Source of the DNA: Halobellus salinus
GTDB lineage: Archaea; Halobacteriota; Halobacteria; Halobacteriales; Haloferacaceae
DNA: 64,000 bases
Assembly: GCF_014646875.1 (NCBI RefSeq)
Contig: NZ_BMOC01000002.1
Span: 1 to 64,000 of the forward strand
Direction: 5' to 3'
Shown here: positions 35,298 to 44,311 of the stretch, piece by piece
Layout of the letters: each line of letters begins with the position of its first letter
Numbering within the stretch: position 1 is the first letter of the stretch
Program-made: the position numbers and the translations under genes
Notes under the pieces: generated by a model
Databases searched by the model: none
The model's input: only the letters and a program-made list of their open reading frames with translations
What the model was told of the DNA's origin: nothing

Positions 35298-35936
35298 TCA
35301 CCCGAAGTTCTCGGCTTTCGCGTCGTCGGGGTCGACCCCCGCGGCGTCGAGCGCCGCGGACGCGTCGTCGATGAACCCCTCGAACCCGTAGACGAACACC
35401 TGTTCGGCAGCATCGGTCCCGACGGCCGCTGCGACGTGCTCGTCGATGTCACCGTCGGTGACGACGACGGACGCGCCCGTGTCCCGGAGCGCCTCAAGCC
35501 GGTCCTGGTGGGCCGGCGCGTCCGTCCGGTAGACGATTGCGACCTCGTTCCCGTCGGCCACCGCGGCCTCGCCGATTCCGACTGCGGGACCGACACCCGG
35601 GCCGCCAGCGAGCACGACCGCGCGGGGCTCACCCTCGTAGAAACTCCGCCCGAACGGTCCGGCGATATCGATGGTGTCGCCGGCCCCGAGCTCCAGGAGG
35701 AACTCGCTGAACGGGCCGGCTTCTTCGGGGTCGATCCCGACGGTGATCTCGAAGGTGTCGTCGACGCCGGGCGAGGAGAGGGTGTAAAACCGCGCGTACT
35801 CCTCGCCGTTGACGACGCCTGTGAGCTTCAGGAACTGTCCGGGCTCGGCGTCGAGCCCCGCCGGCGCCTCGAACTCGATCGCGATCGTCTGCGGCCCGGC
35901 GTCCCGGACGGCGGTGACGGCGACTGTCGCATCCAT
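35298..35936 (-). CDS. FAD-dependent ferredoxin/flavodoxin reductase-like protein
   Basis: The 212-residue protein has the two-domain ferredoxin-NADP reductase fold without an iron-sulfur domain. RFYTLSSPG (FAD RxYT/S motif, about 49-57) lies in the barrel. GPFGRSF and GGPGVGPAVGIGEAA (about 111-125) bind pyridine nucleotide. The C-terminal VFVYGFEGFIDDASAALDAAG matches the family. It probably transfers electrons between NAD(P)H and a ferredoxin or similar carrier; the partner is unknown. It is convergent with the nos cluster. Confidence 0.85.
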   Translation of the reverse strand: MDATVAVTAVRDAGPQTIAIEFEAPAGLDAEPGQFLKLTGVVNGEEYARFYTLSSPGVDDTFEITVGIDPEEAGPFSEFLLELGAGDTIDIAGPFGRSFYEGEPRAVVLAGGPGVGPAVGIGEAAVADGNEVAIVYRTDAPAHQDRLEALRDTGASVVVTDGDIDEHVAAAVGTDAAEQVFVYGFEGFIDDASAALDAAGVDPDDAKAENFG

Positions 35937-36705
35937 ACCTCCAATTACGGGTGCGGTGAGAAGGGCCTTGCCTTTGACAGCGCGACCGACCGGGGCGGTC
36001 GGCGGACCGATCGATCCGATAGCGCCTGCGTGTCCGCTGCTGTCGACCTGCTCCCCGGCGGCCAGCGCCTCGCCGGTCCCGGTCGTGGCGTAGGCGGTTC
36101 CCGGGGCGACCCGCTCGAAGTTCTCGACGTGGGCCCGGTAGGTCGGAGTGCCGCGGCGGCTCGGCGGGGCGATGGGTCAGGTCGCGTGGTGGGAGAGCGC
36201 CGCCAGCGTCCTCGACCGTGGGGACACGACCCTGCCGGGCCACGAGTGGGGGATTCTCGACGCCGAACCGGTCGGGGTGACCGACGTCGTCCACCACGTC
36301 GGTTCCGCCGACATCGAACTGATCAGGCTCGTCCTCGTGAACAACAGCGGGGTTCCCCGCGGCCGGGTCGCCGACAGCGAGTCGCTGCACGGGTCGTTCC
36401 TTGCTGTGAAGCGCAGCGAGCGGGAGCAGTCCACCGAGGACGGCGACGCGGACACCGACTACGCCGGAGCTTCTGACGCGAGACGTCGCAGCCGGCGCCG
36501 ACTACCGGTATCTGGTGGGTCTCCCGAGGCACGGCTTCTGTGGAATAACAGAATTTTACTACATATTTTATCAGTGTGTTGTAAATCCTCCCGGATTTTC
36601 GAGGCTATATATTCACGTTTGTACATTACCGTTCCGACACGGGGGGCGTCGAGTCGCGTCTCGTTCCGAAGGCTTTTGGTCGGTCCACAGAAACGAGTAG
36701 GCCAT
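35937..36705. other. 769-bp gap: possible decayed gene, then AT-rich korA promoter
   Basis: From about 36160 down to 35940 the minus strand reads TPTYRAHVENFERVAPGTAYATTGTGEALAAGE in one frame. This resembles the C-terminal end of haloarchaeal succinylglutamate desuccinylase/aspartoacylase proteins, but a stop codon and frame changes lie upstream and no intact gene can be made. From 36530 the DNA becomes AT-rich and contains the korA promoter. Confidence 0.3.
36605..36614 (+). promoter_or_regulatory. TATA-box of korAB
   Basis: CTATATATTC lies 95 bases before the korA ATG inside the only strongly AT-rich block nearby. It implies a leader of about 65-70 bases if used. Confidence 0.5.
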
Positions 36706-38466
36706 ATGCCCGCGGACTTCAATTGGGCCATCGGCGGGGAGGCCGGCGATGGCATCGACTCGACGGGGAAGATATTCGCCCAGGCCCTGTCCCGGGCGGG
36801 GCGGCACGTGTTCACGTCCAAGGACTTCGCGTCCCGGATCCGCGGCGGGTACACCGCGTACAAGATCCGGACATCAGTCGACCCTGTCCAAAGCGTCGTG
36901 GACCGCCTCGACGTGCTCATCGCGCTCACCCCGCGGACGATCGAAGAGAACCTCGACGAACTCCACGAGAACTCGGTGATCGTCTACGACGGCGAGCGCA
37001 CCACGATGGCGAACGTCGAGATCCCTGAGGGGATGACCGGGCTTGATGTTCCGCTCAAGCGGCTGGCCGAGGAGGCCGGCGGCGCGATCATGCGCAACGT
37101 CGTCGCGCTCGGCGCGGCGTGTGAGGTCACGGGGTTCCCGATCGAGAACCTCGACAGCGCCCTCGAAAAGCGGTTCGCCTCCAAGGGCCAGGCGCTTGTC
37201 GATAACAACAAGGAGGCCGCCAGAAGCGGGCAGGACTACGTGGCAGAGGCGTCCGACGTCGACACCGGGTACGAGTTGGAGACCACCGACGCCGACTACG
37301 TCCTGCTCAACGGCGACGAGGCGATCGGCATGGGCGCGATCGCGGCGGGGTGTAAGTTCTACGCAGGGTACCCGATCACCCCCGCTACCGACGTCATGGA
37401 GTATCTCGTGGGGCGGATCGAACGGTTCGGCGGCCACGTGGTTCAGGCCGAGGACGAACTCTCGGCGATCAACATCGCGCTCGGCGCGGCGCGGGCCGGC
37501 GCGCGGTCTATGACCGCGACCTCCGGGCCCGGGATCGACCTGATGACCGAGACGTTCGGACTGGTGGCCACGAGCGAGACGCCGTTGGTGATCGTCGACG
37601 TGATGCGGTCGGGGCCCTCCACGGGGATGCCGACCAAACAGGAGCAGGGCGACCTGAACGGGCTGCTGTACGGCGGCCACGGCGAGATCCCGCGGTTCGT
37701 GCTCGCGCCCACCACCATCTCGGAGTGTTTCTGGAAAACTATCGAGGCGTTCAACCTCGCCGAGAAGTACCAGACACCGGTGTATCTCACCGCGGACCTC
37801 TCGCTCGCGGTGACCGAGCAGACGTTCTCCCCCGAGGCGTTCGACATGGACAACGTCGAGATCGACCGGGGGAAGGTCGTCGACGAGGAGACGATCGAGG
37901 AGTGGCAGAACGAGAAGGGGCAGTTCCAGCCGCACGCACTCACCGACGACGGCGTGTCGCCGCGGGCGTTCCCCGGGACCATCGACGGCGCACACATGTC
38001 AACGGGGCTCGAACACGACGAACTCGGCCGGCGGACAGAGGACACCGGGATGCGCGTCGAGCAGGTCGACAAGCGCAACCGGAAAGTCGAGACCGCCCGT
38101 GAGGCGGAAGATTGGGGTCCTCGGGAGTTCGGGGACCCCGACTCGGACAGCCTCGTGATCTCGTGGGGGTCCAACGAGGGCCCGATGACCGAGGCGATCG
38201 AGATACTCGACGACGAGGGGATCGATCTCCGGTTCATCTCGGTCCCGTACGTCTTCCCGCGGCCGGACCTCACCGAGGCGGTTGAGGCCGCCGAGACGGT
38301 GGTCGTCGTGGAGTGTAACGCCACCGGACAGTTCGCAGACATTGTCGAACACGACACCCTCACACGGGTGGAGCGAATCAACAAATATGACGGCGTACGG
38401 TTCGACGCCGACGAACTCGCTGCGGAGATCGAGGCGGCAGTCCAAGAACAGGAGGTAATCCAATGA
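36706..38466 (+). CDS. korA: 2-oxoacid:ferredoxin oxidoreductase, fused gamma-alpha subunit
   Basis: With the beta subunit it oxidatively decarboxylates 2-oxoacids (2-oxoglutarate or pyruvate) to acyl-CoA and reduces ferredoxin; halophiles use it in place of the NAD-dependent complexes. The 586-residue chain is an N-terminal gamma domain (NWAIGGEAGDGIDSTGKIFAQALSRAG, 1-180). It is fused to the alpha domain beginning YVLLNGDEAIGMGAIAAGCKFYAGYPITPATDVMEYL (about 202). TSGPGIDLMTE and MPTKQEQGDL are conserved. The layout matches haloarchaeal KorA; pyruvate specificity cannot be excluded from sequence. The stop overlaps korB (ATGA). Confidence 0.92.
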   Translation: MPADFNWAIGGEAGDGIDSTGKIFAQALSRAGRHVFTSKDFASRIRGGYTAYKIRTSVDPVQSVVDRLDVLIALTPRTIEENLDELHENSVIVYDGERTTMANVEIPEGMTGLDVPLKRLAEEAGGAIMRNVVALGAACEVTGFPIENLDSALEKRFASKGQALVDNNKEAARSGQDYVAEASDVDTGYELETTDADYVLLNGDEAIGMGAIAAGCKFYAGYPITPATDVMEYLVGRIERFGGHVVQAEDELSAINIALGAARAGARSMTATSGPGIDLMTETFGLVATSETPLVIVDVMRSGPSTGMPTKQEQGDLNGLLYGGHGEIPRFVLAPTTISECFWKTIEAFNLAEKYQTPVYLTADLSLAVTEQTFSPEAFDMDNVEIDRGKVVDEETIEEWQNEKGQFQPHALTDDGVSPRAFPGTIDGAHMSTGLEHDELGRRTEDTGMRVEQVDKRNRKVETAREAEDWGPREFGDPDSDSLVISWGSNEGPMTEAIEILDDEGIDLRFISVPYVFPRPDLTEAVEAAETVVVVECNATGQFADIVEHDTLTRVERINKYDGVRFDADELAAEIEAAVQEQEVIQ

Positions 38467-39326
38467 GCTCAGACGTACGTTTCACCGACTTCAAATCGGA
38501 CAAGCAGCCGACGTGGTGTCCCGGATGCGGCGACTTCGGGACCATGAACGGCATGATGAAAGCGCTCGCAAACACCGGCAACGATCCGGACAACACGTTC
38601 ATCGTGGCCGGCATCGGGTGTTCCGGCAAGATCGGGACCTACATGCACTCCTACGCCCTCCACGGCGTCCACGGCCGTGCACTGCCGGTCGGCACGGGTG
38701 TCAAACTCGCCAACCCGGACCTCGAGGTGATGGTCGCGGGCGGCGACGGCGACGGCTACTCCATCGGTGCGGGCCACTTCGTCCACGCGGTCCGCCGGAA
38801 CGTGGACATGAGCTACATCGTGATGGACAACCGGATCTACGGCCTCACGAAGGGGCAGGCCTCCCCGACCTCGCGTGACGACTTCGAGACGGCGACGACG
38901 CCTGAGGGCCCCCAGCAGCCGCCGGTGAACCCGCTGGCGCTGGCGTTGGCGTCGGGCGCGACGTTCATCGCGCAATCCTTCTCGACGGACGCTCAGCGCC
39001 ACGCCGAGATCGTCCAGGAGGCGATCGAACACGACGGCTTCGGGTTCGTGAACGTCTTCAGCCCGTGCGTCACGTTCAACGACGTCGACACCTACGACTA
39101 CTTCCGCGACAGCCTGGTTGATCTCGCGGAAGAGGGCCACGACCGGACCGACTACGACGCCGCGAAAAACAAGATCCTAGACGCCAGCAAGGAGTATCAA
39201 GGCGTCGTCTGGCAGAGCGAGAAGTCGGTCCCCTACGGCGAGAAACACGGGCTCGACACGGACATGTCCCGGGTTGATGACGGCGCACCCGAGGGCGCGA
39301 TGGATCTGGTTCGGGAGTTCTACTAG
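38463..39326 (+). CDS. korB: 2-oxoacid:ferredoxin oxidoreductase beta subunit
   Basis: The 287-residue subunit carries the thiamine-diphosphate and proximal [4Fe-4S] sites. WCPGCGDFG (first two Cys) and GIGCSGKIGTY are conserved, and the TPP/Mg motif GGDGDGYSIGAGHFVHAVRRN...N is intact. A further Cys in FSPCVTFND completes the cluster. It is full length and coupled to korA. Confidence 0.94.
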   Translation: MSSDVRFTDFKSDKQPTWCPGCGDFGTMNGMMKALANTGNDPDNTFIVAGIGCSGKIGTYMHSYALHGVHGRALPVGTGVKLANPDLEVMVAGGDGDGYSIGAGHFVHAVRRNVDMSYIVMDNRIYGLTKGQASPTSRDDFETATTPEGPQQPPVNPLALALASGATFIAQSFSTDAQRHAEIVQEAIEHDGFGFVNVFSPCVTFNDVDTYDYFRDSLVDLAEEGHDRTDYDAAKNKILDASKEYQGVVWQSEKSVPYGEKHGLDTDMSRVDDGAPEGAMDLVREFY

Positions 39327-39579
39327 CGGACCATCTTCGGTCGGTGGGTTCCCGCAACGCGGGGTCCCACCTCACAAAAAGCTCCAGCAAAACCACCCGC
39401 TCGCCTTCGGCTCACGGCGAACGGCGCGCACGGCGCGCCGATGCTGGCCTTTCGATTACGTGGCGTTCTGCAACCGCCCGGCGAACTCCCGGTAGGGCAG
39501 ACCGGAGCACAACTGAACACGAAATGCAACCCAAAATTGAACTGTGTCGGGTGGAATCGGGATAGATACTTGATCTGTA
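39327..39579. other. Intergenic region with a degenerate TTTTGGTCCAGCTTTTG-type box
   Basis: No gene. At 39375-39405 the plus strand reads CACAAAAAGCTCCAGCAAAACCACC. It is a reverse-complement relative of the box that recurs in the 12-14 kb island repeats (TTTTGGTCCAGCTTTTG). The motif therefore seems to be spread beyond the island. Confidence 0.45.
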
Positions 39580-40719
39580 ATGAGTGATTCCAACGGGAGT
39601 CGGGCACCGGGAGCGGAACGGTGGAGCGTCGAGATGTCTGGTCGGGTGAACTCACCCGCAGCAGCGGACGGCACGGTCTACGTCGGGAGCGGTCAGAGCG
39701 GCAATCTGCACGCGGTGGATTCTCAGACGGGCGAACAGGAGTGGGTTCGCAACTTCGAGATGGGCCTCTACTCGTCACCGACAGTGGCTGACGACACGGT
39801 GTACGTAGGAAGTGATCACCTGTACGCGCTGGAAGCTGACACGGGCGAAGACGTGTGGGTATTCGAGACTGACAGTCTCGTGAAAGCGGTCCCGACGGTG
39901 TCGCAGGGGACAGTGTATATCGGAAGTTACGACAACAACCTGTACGCGGTGAACACGCTCACTGGGACCGAACAGTGGACGTTCGAGACCGGCGCCTCCG
40001 TGCGCTCGTCACCGACGGTGGCCGACGGAACCGTGTACGCCGGGAGTGGTGACGAGACCCTGTACGCGCTGGATGCCGGTACCGGCGAACCGGAGTGGGA
40101 GTTCCCCACTGGCGACTCTGTGAGTTCGTCACCAACGGTGAGAGACGGGACGGTGTACGTCGGGAGTAGCGACGACAATCTGTATGCGATCGACGCTGAG
40201 ACCGGCGAAGAAGAGTGGGTGTTCAATACCGGTGACACTGTGAGCTCGTCGCCAGCAGTGGTAGACGGGACAGTGTACGTCGGAAGCTTCAGTAATCGGC
40301 TGTACGCGGTGGACGCGGACACCGGTACGGGCAGGTGGGGCTTCAGAACCGCCGCGTCCGAACTCTCGTCGCCGACAGTGGCCGATGGGACCGTGTACGT
40401 CGGGAGTTACGACAACGGTCTGTATGCGGTCGGCACCGACACCGGCGACAAGGAGTGGGTGTTTGAGACCGAGAGGGTAGTACATTCGTCCCCGACAGTC
40501 GCCGGTGGGACGGTGTATTTCGGGGGTGACGAAAACCTGTACGCGGTGAACGCAGACACACCCGACAGGACACCGACCATCTCTTCGGACCGGGCCACCG
40601 ACGGGGAACGCACCGATCCCTCGAGGCGTTCGAACGGTTTCTGCGACGGCTGTGCGGAGGATCTGGGACAGGTCGGTGTCCCCGTCACATACTGCCCCTT
40701 TTGCGGGGAGAAACAGTAG
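39580..40719 (+). CDS. PQQ-like beta-propeller protein with C-terminal zinc ribbon
   Basis: The 379-residue protein consists of about eight blades of the PQQ/BamB-like type. Each is close to S-S-P-T-V-A-D-G-T-V-Y-V-G-S...LYALDAxTGexeWxF. The C-terminus has two zinc knuckles (CDGCAEDL and CPFCGEK). No signal peptide is visible, so it is probably cytoplasmic, unlike quinoprotein dehydrogenases; the calcium/PQQ ligands of true dehydrogenases are not obvious. A scaffold or sensor role is likely. The gene stands alone, followed by a T-rich stretch (about 40766) that may terminate it. Confidence 0.85.
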   Translation: MSDSNGSRAPGAERWSVEMSGRVNSPAAADGTVYVGSGQSGNLHAVDSQTGEQEWVRNFEMGLYSSPTVADDTVYVGSDHLYALEADTGEDVWVFETDSLVKAVPTVSQGTVYIGSYDNNLYAVNTLTGTEQWTFETGASVRSSPTVADGTVYAGSGDETLYALDAGTGEPEWEFPTGDSVSSSPTVRDGTVYVGSSDDNLYAIDAETGEEEWVFNTGDTVSSSPAVVDGTVYVGSFSNRLYAVDADTGTGRWGFRTAASELSSPTVADGTVYVGSYDNGLYAVGTDTGDKEWVFETERVVHSSPTVAGGTVYFGGDENLYAVNADTPDRTPTISSDRATDGERTDPSRRSNGFCDGCAEDLGQVGVPVTYCPFCGEKQ

Positions 40720-40927
40720 CTGGAATTCCGCCCTCTCACAGGCGTCAGGAACGTTCCCGCGCGCTTTTTTATCTGCGCCCCGATTTTCCGAGTGAGAATG
40801 ATCGCTGACGCCGCGGCGGCCGGCCGAGGAGTCGGGCCGGCCAGTCGACATCTGGAGCGCGGCTTCCGTGTGACCGTCACACCGGGGAGCCGGGACGCGC
40901 AGCCGACGCACGCCACGGGAATACGCC

Positions 40928-42163
40928 ATGTCTGAGCACTACGACGTCGTCATCGCCGGCGCAGGCCCGGCCGGAGCACAGTGCGCGCGCGACCTCGCAC
41001 AGCGGGAGTACGACGTGCTCGTGTTGGAGGCCGAACCCGAAGACGGGTTCCCACGGCAGTCGAACAAGTCCACGGCAGGGACGTTCGCGTCGATGACGGG
41101 CGCGTTCGGGATCCCCGACGACGTCGTGATGAACTACACCGACGAGGTGGTGCTTGAGTCCCCCAACGAGTATTTCGTCCAAGATCAACCCGGCGCGGTG
41201 CTTGAGTTCGCGGACTTCAAGCGGTGGCTGGTCGCCGAGGGGCGCGAGCACGGCGCGGAGTACCGTTTCGACGCGCGCGTGAACAACCCGATCACCGAGG
41301 ACGGCGGTGTCGTCGGGGTGCAGTACGCCGGCGACGAGGAGGTGTTCGCCGACATCGTCGTCGACGCCACGGGGCCGGCGGCGCCGCTCGCGAAGAAACT
41401 CGACGTGTGTACCCTCGAACGAAAGAACCAGGCGGTCGGCATCGAGTGGGAGATGGAGGGCGTCGACGTTGACCACCCCGACTTCGCGGACCTCACCGAC
41501 GCCATGATGTTACGGCTCGACCACGAGTACGCCCCCGGCGGCTACTCGTGGGTCTTCCACACGGGCGGCGACACCGCGAAGGTCGGGGTGTGTTACATCC
41601 AAAGCGAGAGCTACCAGCAGTACGGCGACACCTCAAAGAGCATCGACGGCCACCTCAACCACTGGCTGGAGGTCGACCCGCGCTTCGCCGACGCCCAGCG
41701 TCTCGGTGACAAACAGCAGCACCGCGGGAGCGCACACATCCAGATGCCTGACGACCTCAGCACGGACAGTTTCTTAGCCATCGGCGACACCGTGCCGACC
41801 ATCGACCCGCTGTGGGGAGAGGGCATCCACAAGTGTATGGAGTCCGCACGCGTCGCCGCCATCACGGCGGACCGGTGTCTGATGGGATCGGAGACCGACA
41901 CCTCCGCCGGCGCGATGTCGATCTACGACGACCTCTGGCACGCCCGCGTCGCACCGGACATGCGCACCCGGCTGACGATGACCCAGTTGCTGTACCTCGC
42001 GCCGAACGAGCGCTACGACCGCCTGATGGACGACCTGAATGCGATGGACGTCGACACACTCAGCGACGCCAACAACGGGAGCATCCGAAGTCTCGCGCGG
42101 CTCACGCACCTCGACGACCTGCCGTTGCTCGCGCGGTTCGCGAAGCAGCGGCTCGCTGAGTGA
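40928..42163 (+). CDS. Geranylgeranyl reductase family flavoprotein (digeranylgeranylglycerophospholipid reductase)
   Basis: This 411-residue FAD enzyme saturates the double bonds of archaeal lipid side chains (or of menaquinone/retinoid prenyl chains). It has the dinucleotide fold VVIAGAGPAGAQCARDLA (about 7-24) and the second FAD motif GDTVPTIDPLWGEGIHKCMESARVAA (about 285-310). LEFADFKRWLV and VDATGPAAPLAKKL are also present. Length and motifs match haloarchaeal members. It may be co-transcribed with the aldo/keto reductase 55 bases downstream. Confidence 0.9.
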   Translation: MSEHYDVVIAGAGPAGAQCARDLAQREYDVLVLEAEPEDGFPRQSNKSTAGTFASMTGAFGIPDDVVMNYTDEVVLESPNEYFVQDQPGAVLEFADFKRWLVAEGREHGAEYRFDARVNNPITEDGGVVGVQYAGDEEVFADIVVDATGPAAPLAKKLDVCTLERKNQAVGIEWEMEGVDVDHPDFADLTDAMMLRLDHEYAPGGYSWVFHTGGDTAKVGVCYIQSESYQQYGDTSKSIDGHLNHWLEVDPRFADAQRLGDKQQHRGSAHIQMPDDLSTDSFLAIGDTVPTIDPLWGEGIHKCMESARVAAITADRCLMGSETDTSAGAMSIYDDLWHARVAPDMRTRLTMTQLLYLAPNERYDRLMDDLNAMDVDTLSDANNGSIRSLARLTHLDDLPLLARFAKQRLAE

Positions 42164-42218
42164 CCGACGGACCGCTGCCGCAACGGCTTTCGGCGCGACA
42201 CGACTATGTCGGCCCGAG

Positions 42219-43049
42219 ATGTCTCGACAATCGACAGCCGAGGCGGGCGGCCCGCGCGCAGCCGCGATGCCGATGCTCGGGTTAGGTACGTGGAAGAACG
42301 ACGATCCGGAGGCCTGCACGAACGCGGTCGCAACGGCGCTCGAGGCGGGCTACCGCCACATCGACACGGCACAGGCGTACGGCAACGAGGAACACGTCGG
42401 GCGCGGGATCGAACGCGCGGACGTGCCCCGCGACGACGTCTTCCTCGCCACGAAGGTCTGGATCGACCGGCTTGCCTACGACGACGTGCTCGCTTCCACC
42501 GCGGAGAGCCTCCGGAAGCTCGGCGTCAACGCCGTCGACCTCCTGTACGTCCACTGGCCGGCCGGTGAGTACGCCCCCGAAGACACGTTCCGCGCGTTCG
42601 ACGAACTCGTTGACAACGAGAGGGTCGACCGGATCGGGATCAGCAACTTCGAGCCCGAGCAGGTCGACGACGCCATCGACCGCACTGACGCGCCGATCTT
42701 CGCCAACCAGGTCGAACTCCACCCCCTGTTACCGCAGGAGGAACTGCGGGCCCACTGCGTCGACCGCGGGGTCGAAGTCGTCGCGTACTCGCCGCTGGCG
42801 CGTGGGGCGGTGTTCGACGTCCCGGAGGTGACCGAGATCGCCGCGAAACACGGCGTGAGCGAGGCGCAGGTGTCGCTGGCGTGGCTCCGGGAGAAGGGGG
42901 TCACTGCGATCCCGAAGGCGACGGGCGGGTCCCACATCCGCGACAACCTGGCGTCGCGCGATCTCTCCCTTGACGCCGAGGACGTGGCGGCGATCGACGC
43001 CATCGACCGGACCGACCGGCGGGTCGATCCCGGGTTCGCACCCTGGTGA
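42219..43049 (+). CDS. Aldo/keto reductase
   Basis: This 276-residue NADPH-dependent TIM-barrel reductase has catalytic Asp and Tyr in HIDTAQAYGNEEHVG, Lys in LATKVWI and His in LLYVHWP. The C-terminal IPKATGGSHIRDNL binds NADP phosphate. GISNFEPEQVDDA is also diagnostic. Substrate is unknown. The start at 42219 (MSRQSTAEAGG) or an internal ATG 48 bases later (MPMLGLGTW) are both possible. Confidence 0.9.
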   Translation: MSRQSTAEAGGPRAAAMPMLGLGTWKNDDPEACTNAVATALEAGYRHIDTAQAYGNEEHVGRGIERADVPRDDVFLATKVWIDRLAYDDVLASTAESLRKLGVNAVDLLYVHWPAGEYAPEDTFRAFDELVDNERVDRIGISNFEPEQVDDAIDRTDAPIFANQVELHPLLPQEELRAHCVDRGVEVVAYSPLARGAVFDVPEVTEIAAKHGVSEAQVSLAWLREKGVTAIPKATGGSHIRDNLASRDLSLDAEDVAAIDAIDRTDRRVDPGFAPW

Positions 43050-43056
43050 CGGTACT

Positions 43057-43335
43057 GGTTAGATAAGACCGCAAGTGCGGAGAGAGTCTCGGAGACGATT
43101 TTGAAAGCCCCCGCGGTCTCGGCGAACCCGGACGTTCACGCCGGCGAGCCGGCGTGAGCTCGGGAGAGCTCCGCTCTCCCGGCGACGCAAGGACCGCAGG
43201 AGTGAGCCGGGCGAGACCGGAGGTCTCGCTGGAAACCGGCGGCTCGCCGCCGGTGACGCCGCGAACGACGAGGACCGCAGCCCCTTTCAGTCCCGCCCGG
43301 GGTCGGTTTCTTGATCACGCATCGCTTATCTGAAC
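43057..43335 (-). repeat. GC-rich interspersed element, copy E3
   Basis: On the minus strand it starts GTTCAGATAAGCG, has GGGCGGGACTGAAAGGGGC, then several nested GC hairpins (e.g. CCGGCGGCGAGCCGCCGG), and GCGGGGGCTTTCAAAATCG. It ends near CTTATCTAACC, giving imperfect AGATAAG termini. It is the same family as E1 and E2 at 17.3-17.9 kb. No protein is encoded. Confidence 0.65.
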
Positions 43336-43434
43336 ACTGCCCTCTACGGGGATCAAAACGGACCGCGTGGAGGGGCCGCCGTGGAGGGGCCGCCGTAGAC
43401 CGGCCCTGAATCCGGGGACAACGAAGCCAGACGA

Positions 43435-43645
43435 ATGGCCGAAGAACACCGGAAATTACACTCGGGTGGGACGGCTTCGGACTTCGGCCACGGGACGAAA
43501 CACCGCGCAGGAACCCCCTCCGCGTGCTCGTCCTGCCGCTGTGAATCGCGCCACGTCCACGCACGGGGGCGGATGGAAACCGCACGGGGAACGCCCCGCC
43601 CTCAACAAGCGAACCGAACGGCGAGCGAGTAGGGCGGGGTAGTTT
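43435..43645 (+). mobile_element. Probable IS200/IS605-type right-end remnant
   Basis: A 9-bp perfect stem (43594-43602 with 43631-43639, CCCCGCCCT) encloses AACCGAACGGCGAGCGAG and ends GGGCGGGGTAGTTT, a recurring right-end pattern of haloarchaeal TnpB elements. The short frame before it has Cys-rich CSSCRCESRHVHARGR, which could be a decayed TnpB tail. No functional gene remains. Family assignment is by resemblance only. Confidence 0.4.
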
Positions 43646-43690
43646 GCACCCTTGGGAACGTTTTTCCGGGACGAAACCACGAGTGTGGGT

Positions 43691-44173
43691 ATGAGCGACC
43701 GCTCACCCTCCGGGACGCCGACCAACGTGCAGGCGCAGGCGGGGTGGACCGACGTCATCGATGACATGGAGTCGACCGCGGCCTCGTACCGCGACAGCGG
43801 GTGGGAGACCCTGGAGCTTCACCCGGGGGATTCGGTACTCGTCGACTCCGATCGCCGAACTGGGCTCGATGTGCTCCTCCCCGGGCCGGAGTTCGAGGCG
43901 CTCGAAGCCCTCGCCGACGACTCTCCGTTCGAGAGCGTCGAGGTGTTCCGCGCCGAACGCGGCGGCATCGTCTACGTGTTGGTCGCCGAACTGGACCCCG
44001 AAACCGAGACGGTCGCGTTCGTCCCCGCGTACTACGACCGGGCGTCCTCGAACGAGACGATCGAGGCGATCCGCGACGCCGGTGAGATCCGGCTGTTCTG
44101 TCGCCGGTTGGACGACGACGCCGTGGCGTTCGTCCACGACGACCCCGAGCCGTTCCTGCCCGAACCACCCTGA
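43691..44173 (+). CDS. Conserved haloarchaeal protein of unknown function
   Basis: This 160-residue acidic protein has no recognised catalytic motif. It has an alpha/beta pattern (DDMESTAASYRDSGWETLELHPGDSVLVD, VYVLVAELDPETETVAFVPAYYD, IRLFCRRLDDDAVAFVHDDPEPFLPE). Similar proteins appear widespread in haloarchaea as single-domain orphans. The start at 43691 (MSDRSPSGTP) is the ATG nearest the conserved part; 39 bases upstream another ATG exists. Confidence 0.7.
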   Translation: MSDRSPSGTPTNVQAQAGWTDVIDDMESTAASYRDSGWETLELHPGDSVLVDSDRRTGLDVLLPGPEFEALEALADDSPFESVEVFRAERGGIVYVLVAELDPETETVAFVPAYYDRASSNETIEAIRDAGEIRLFCRRLDDDAVAFVHDDPEPFLPEPP

Positions 44174-44311
44174 CGCCCCCTACGGGCCCCCTCCGCTGTG
44201 CCCTGGCGTCGTTCCCGGTGCCATCGATTACAACACGGTTCTCAAGCAATATTTTTCACCCGTGCACCGAGGACAAAAAATTGAAACCCTCTCGGGTCGC
44301 TACCACGTCGT

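Noticed and set aside
35629-36390. Minus-strand frame upstream of the flavin reductase
   Set aside because: Composition is non-haloarchaeal (Arg-rich); only a short stretch in another frame resembles an aspartoacylase end, so no gene is called.
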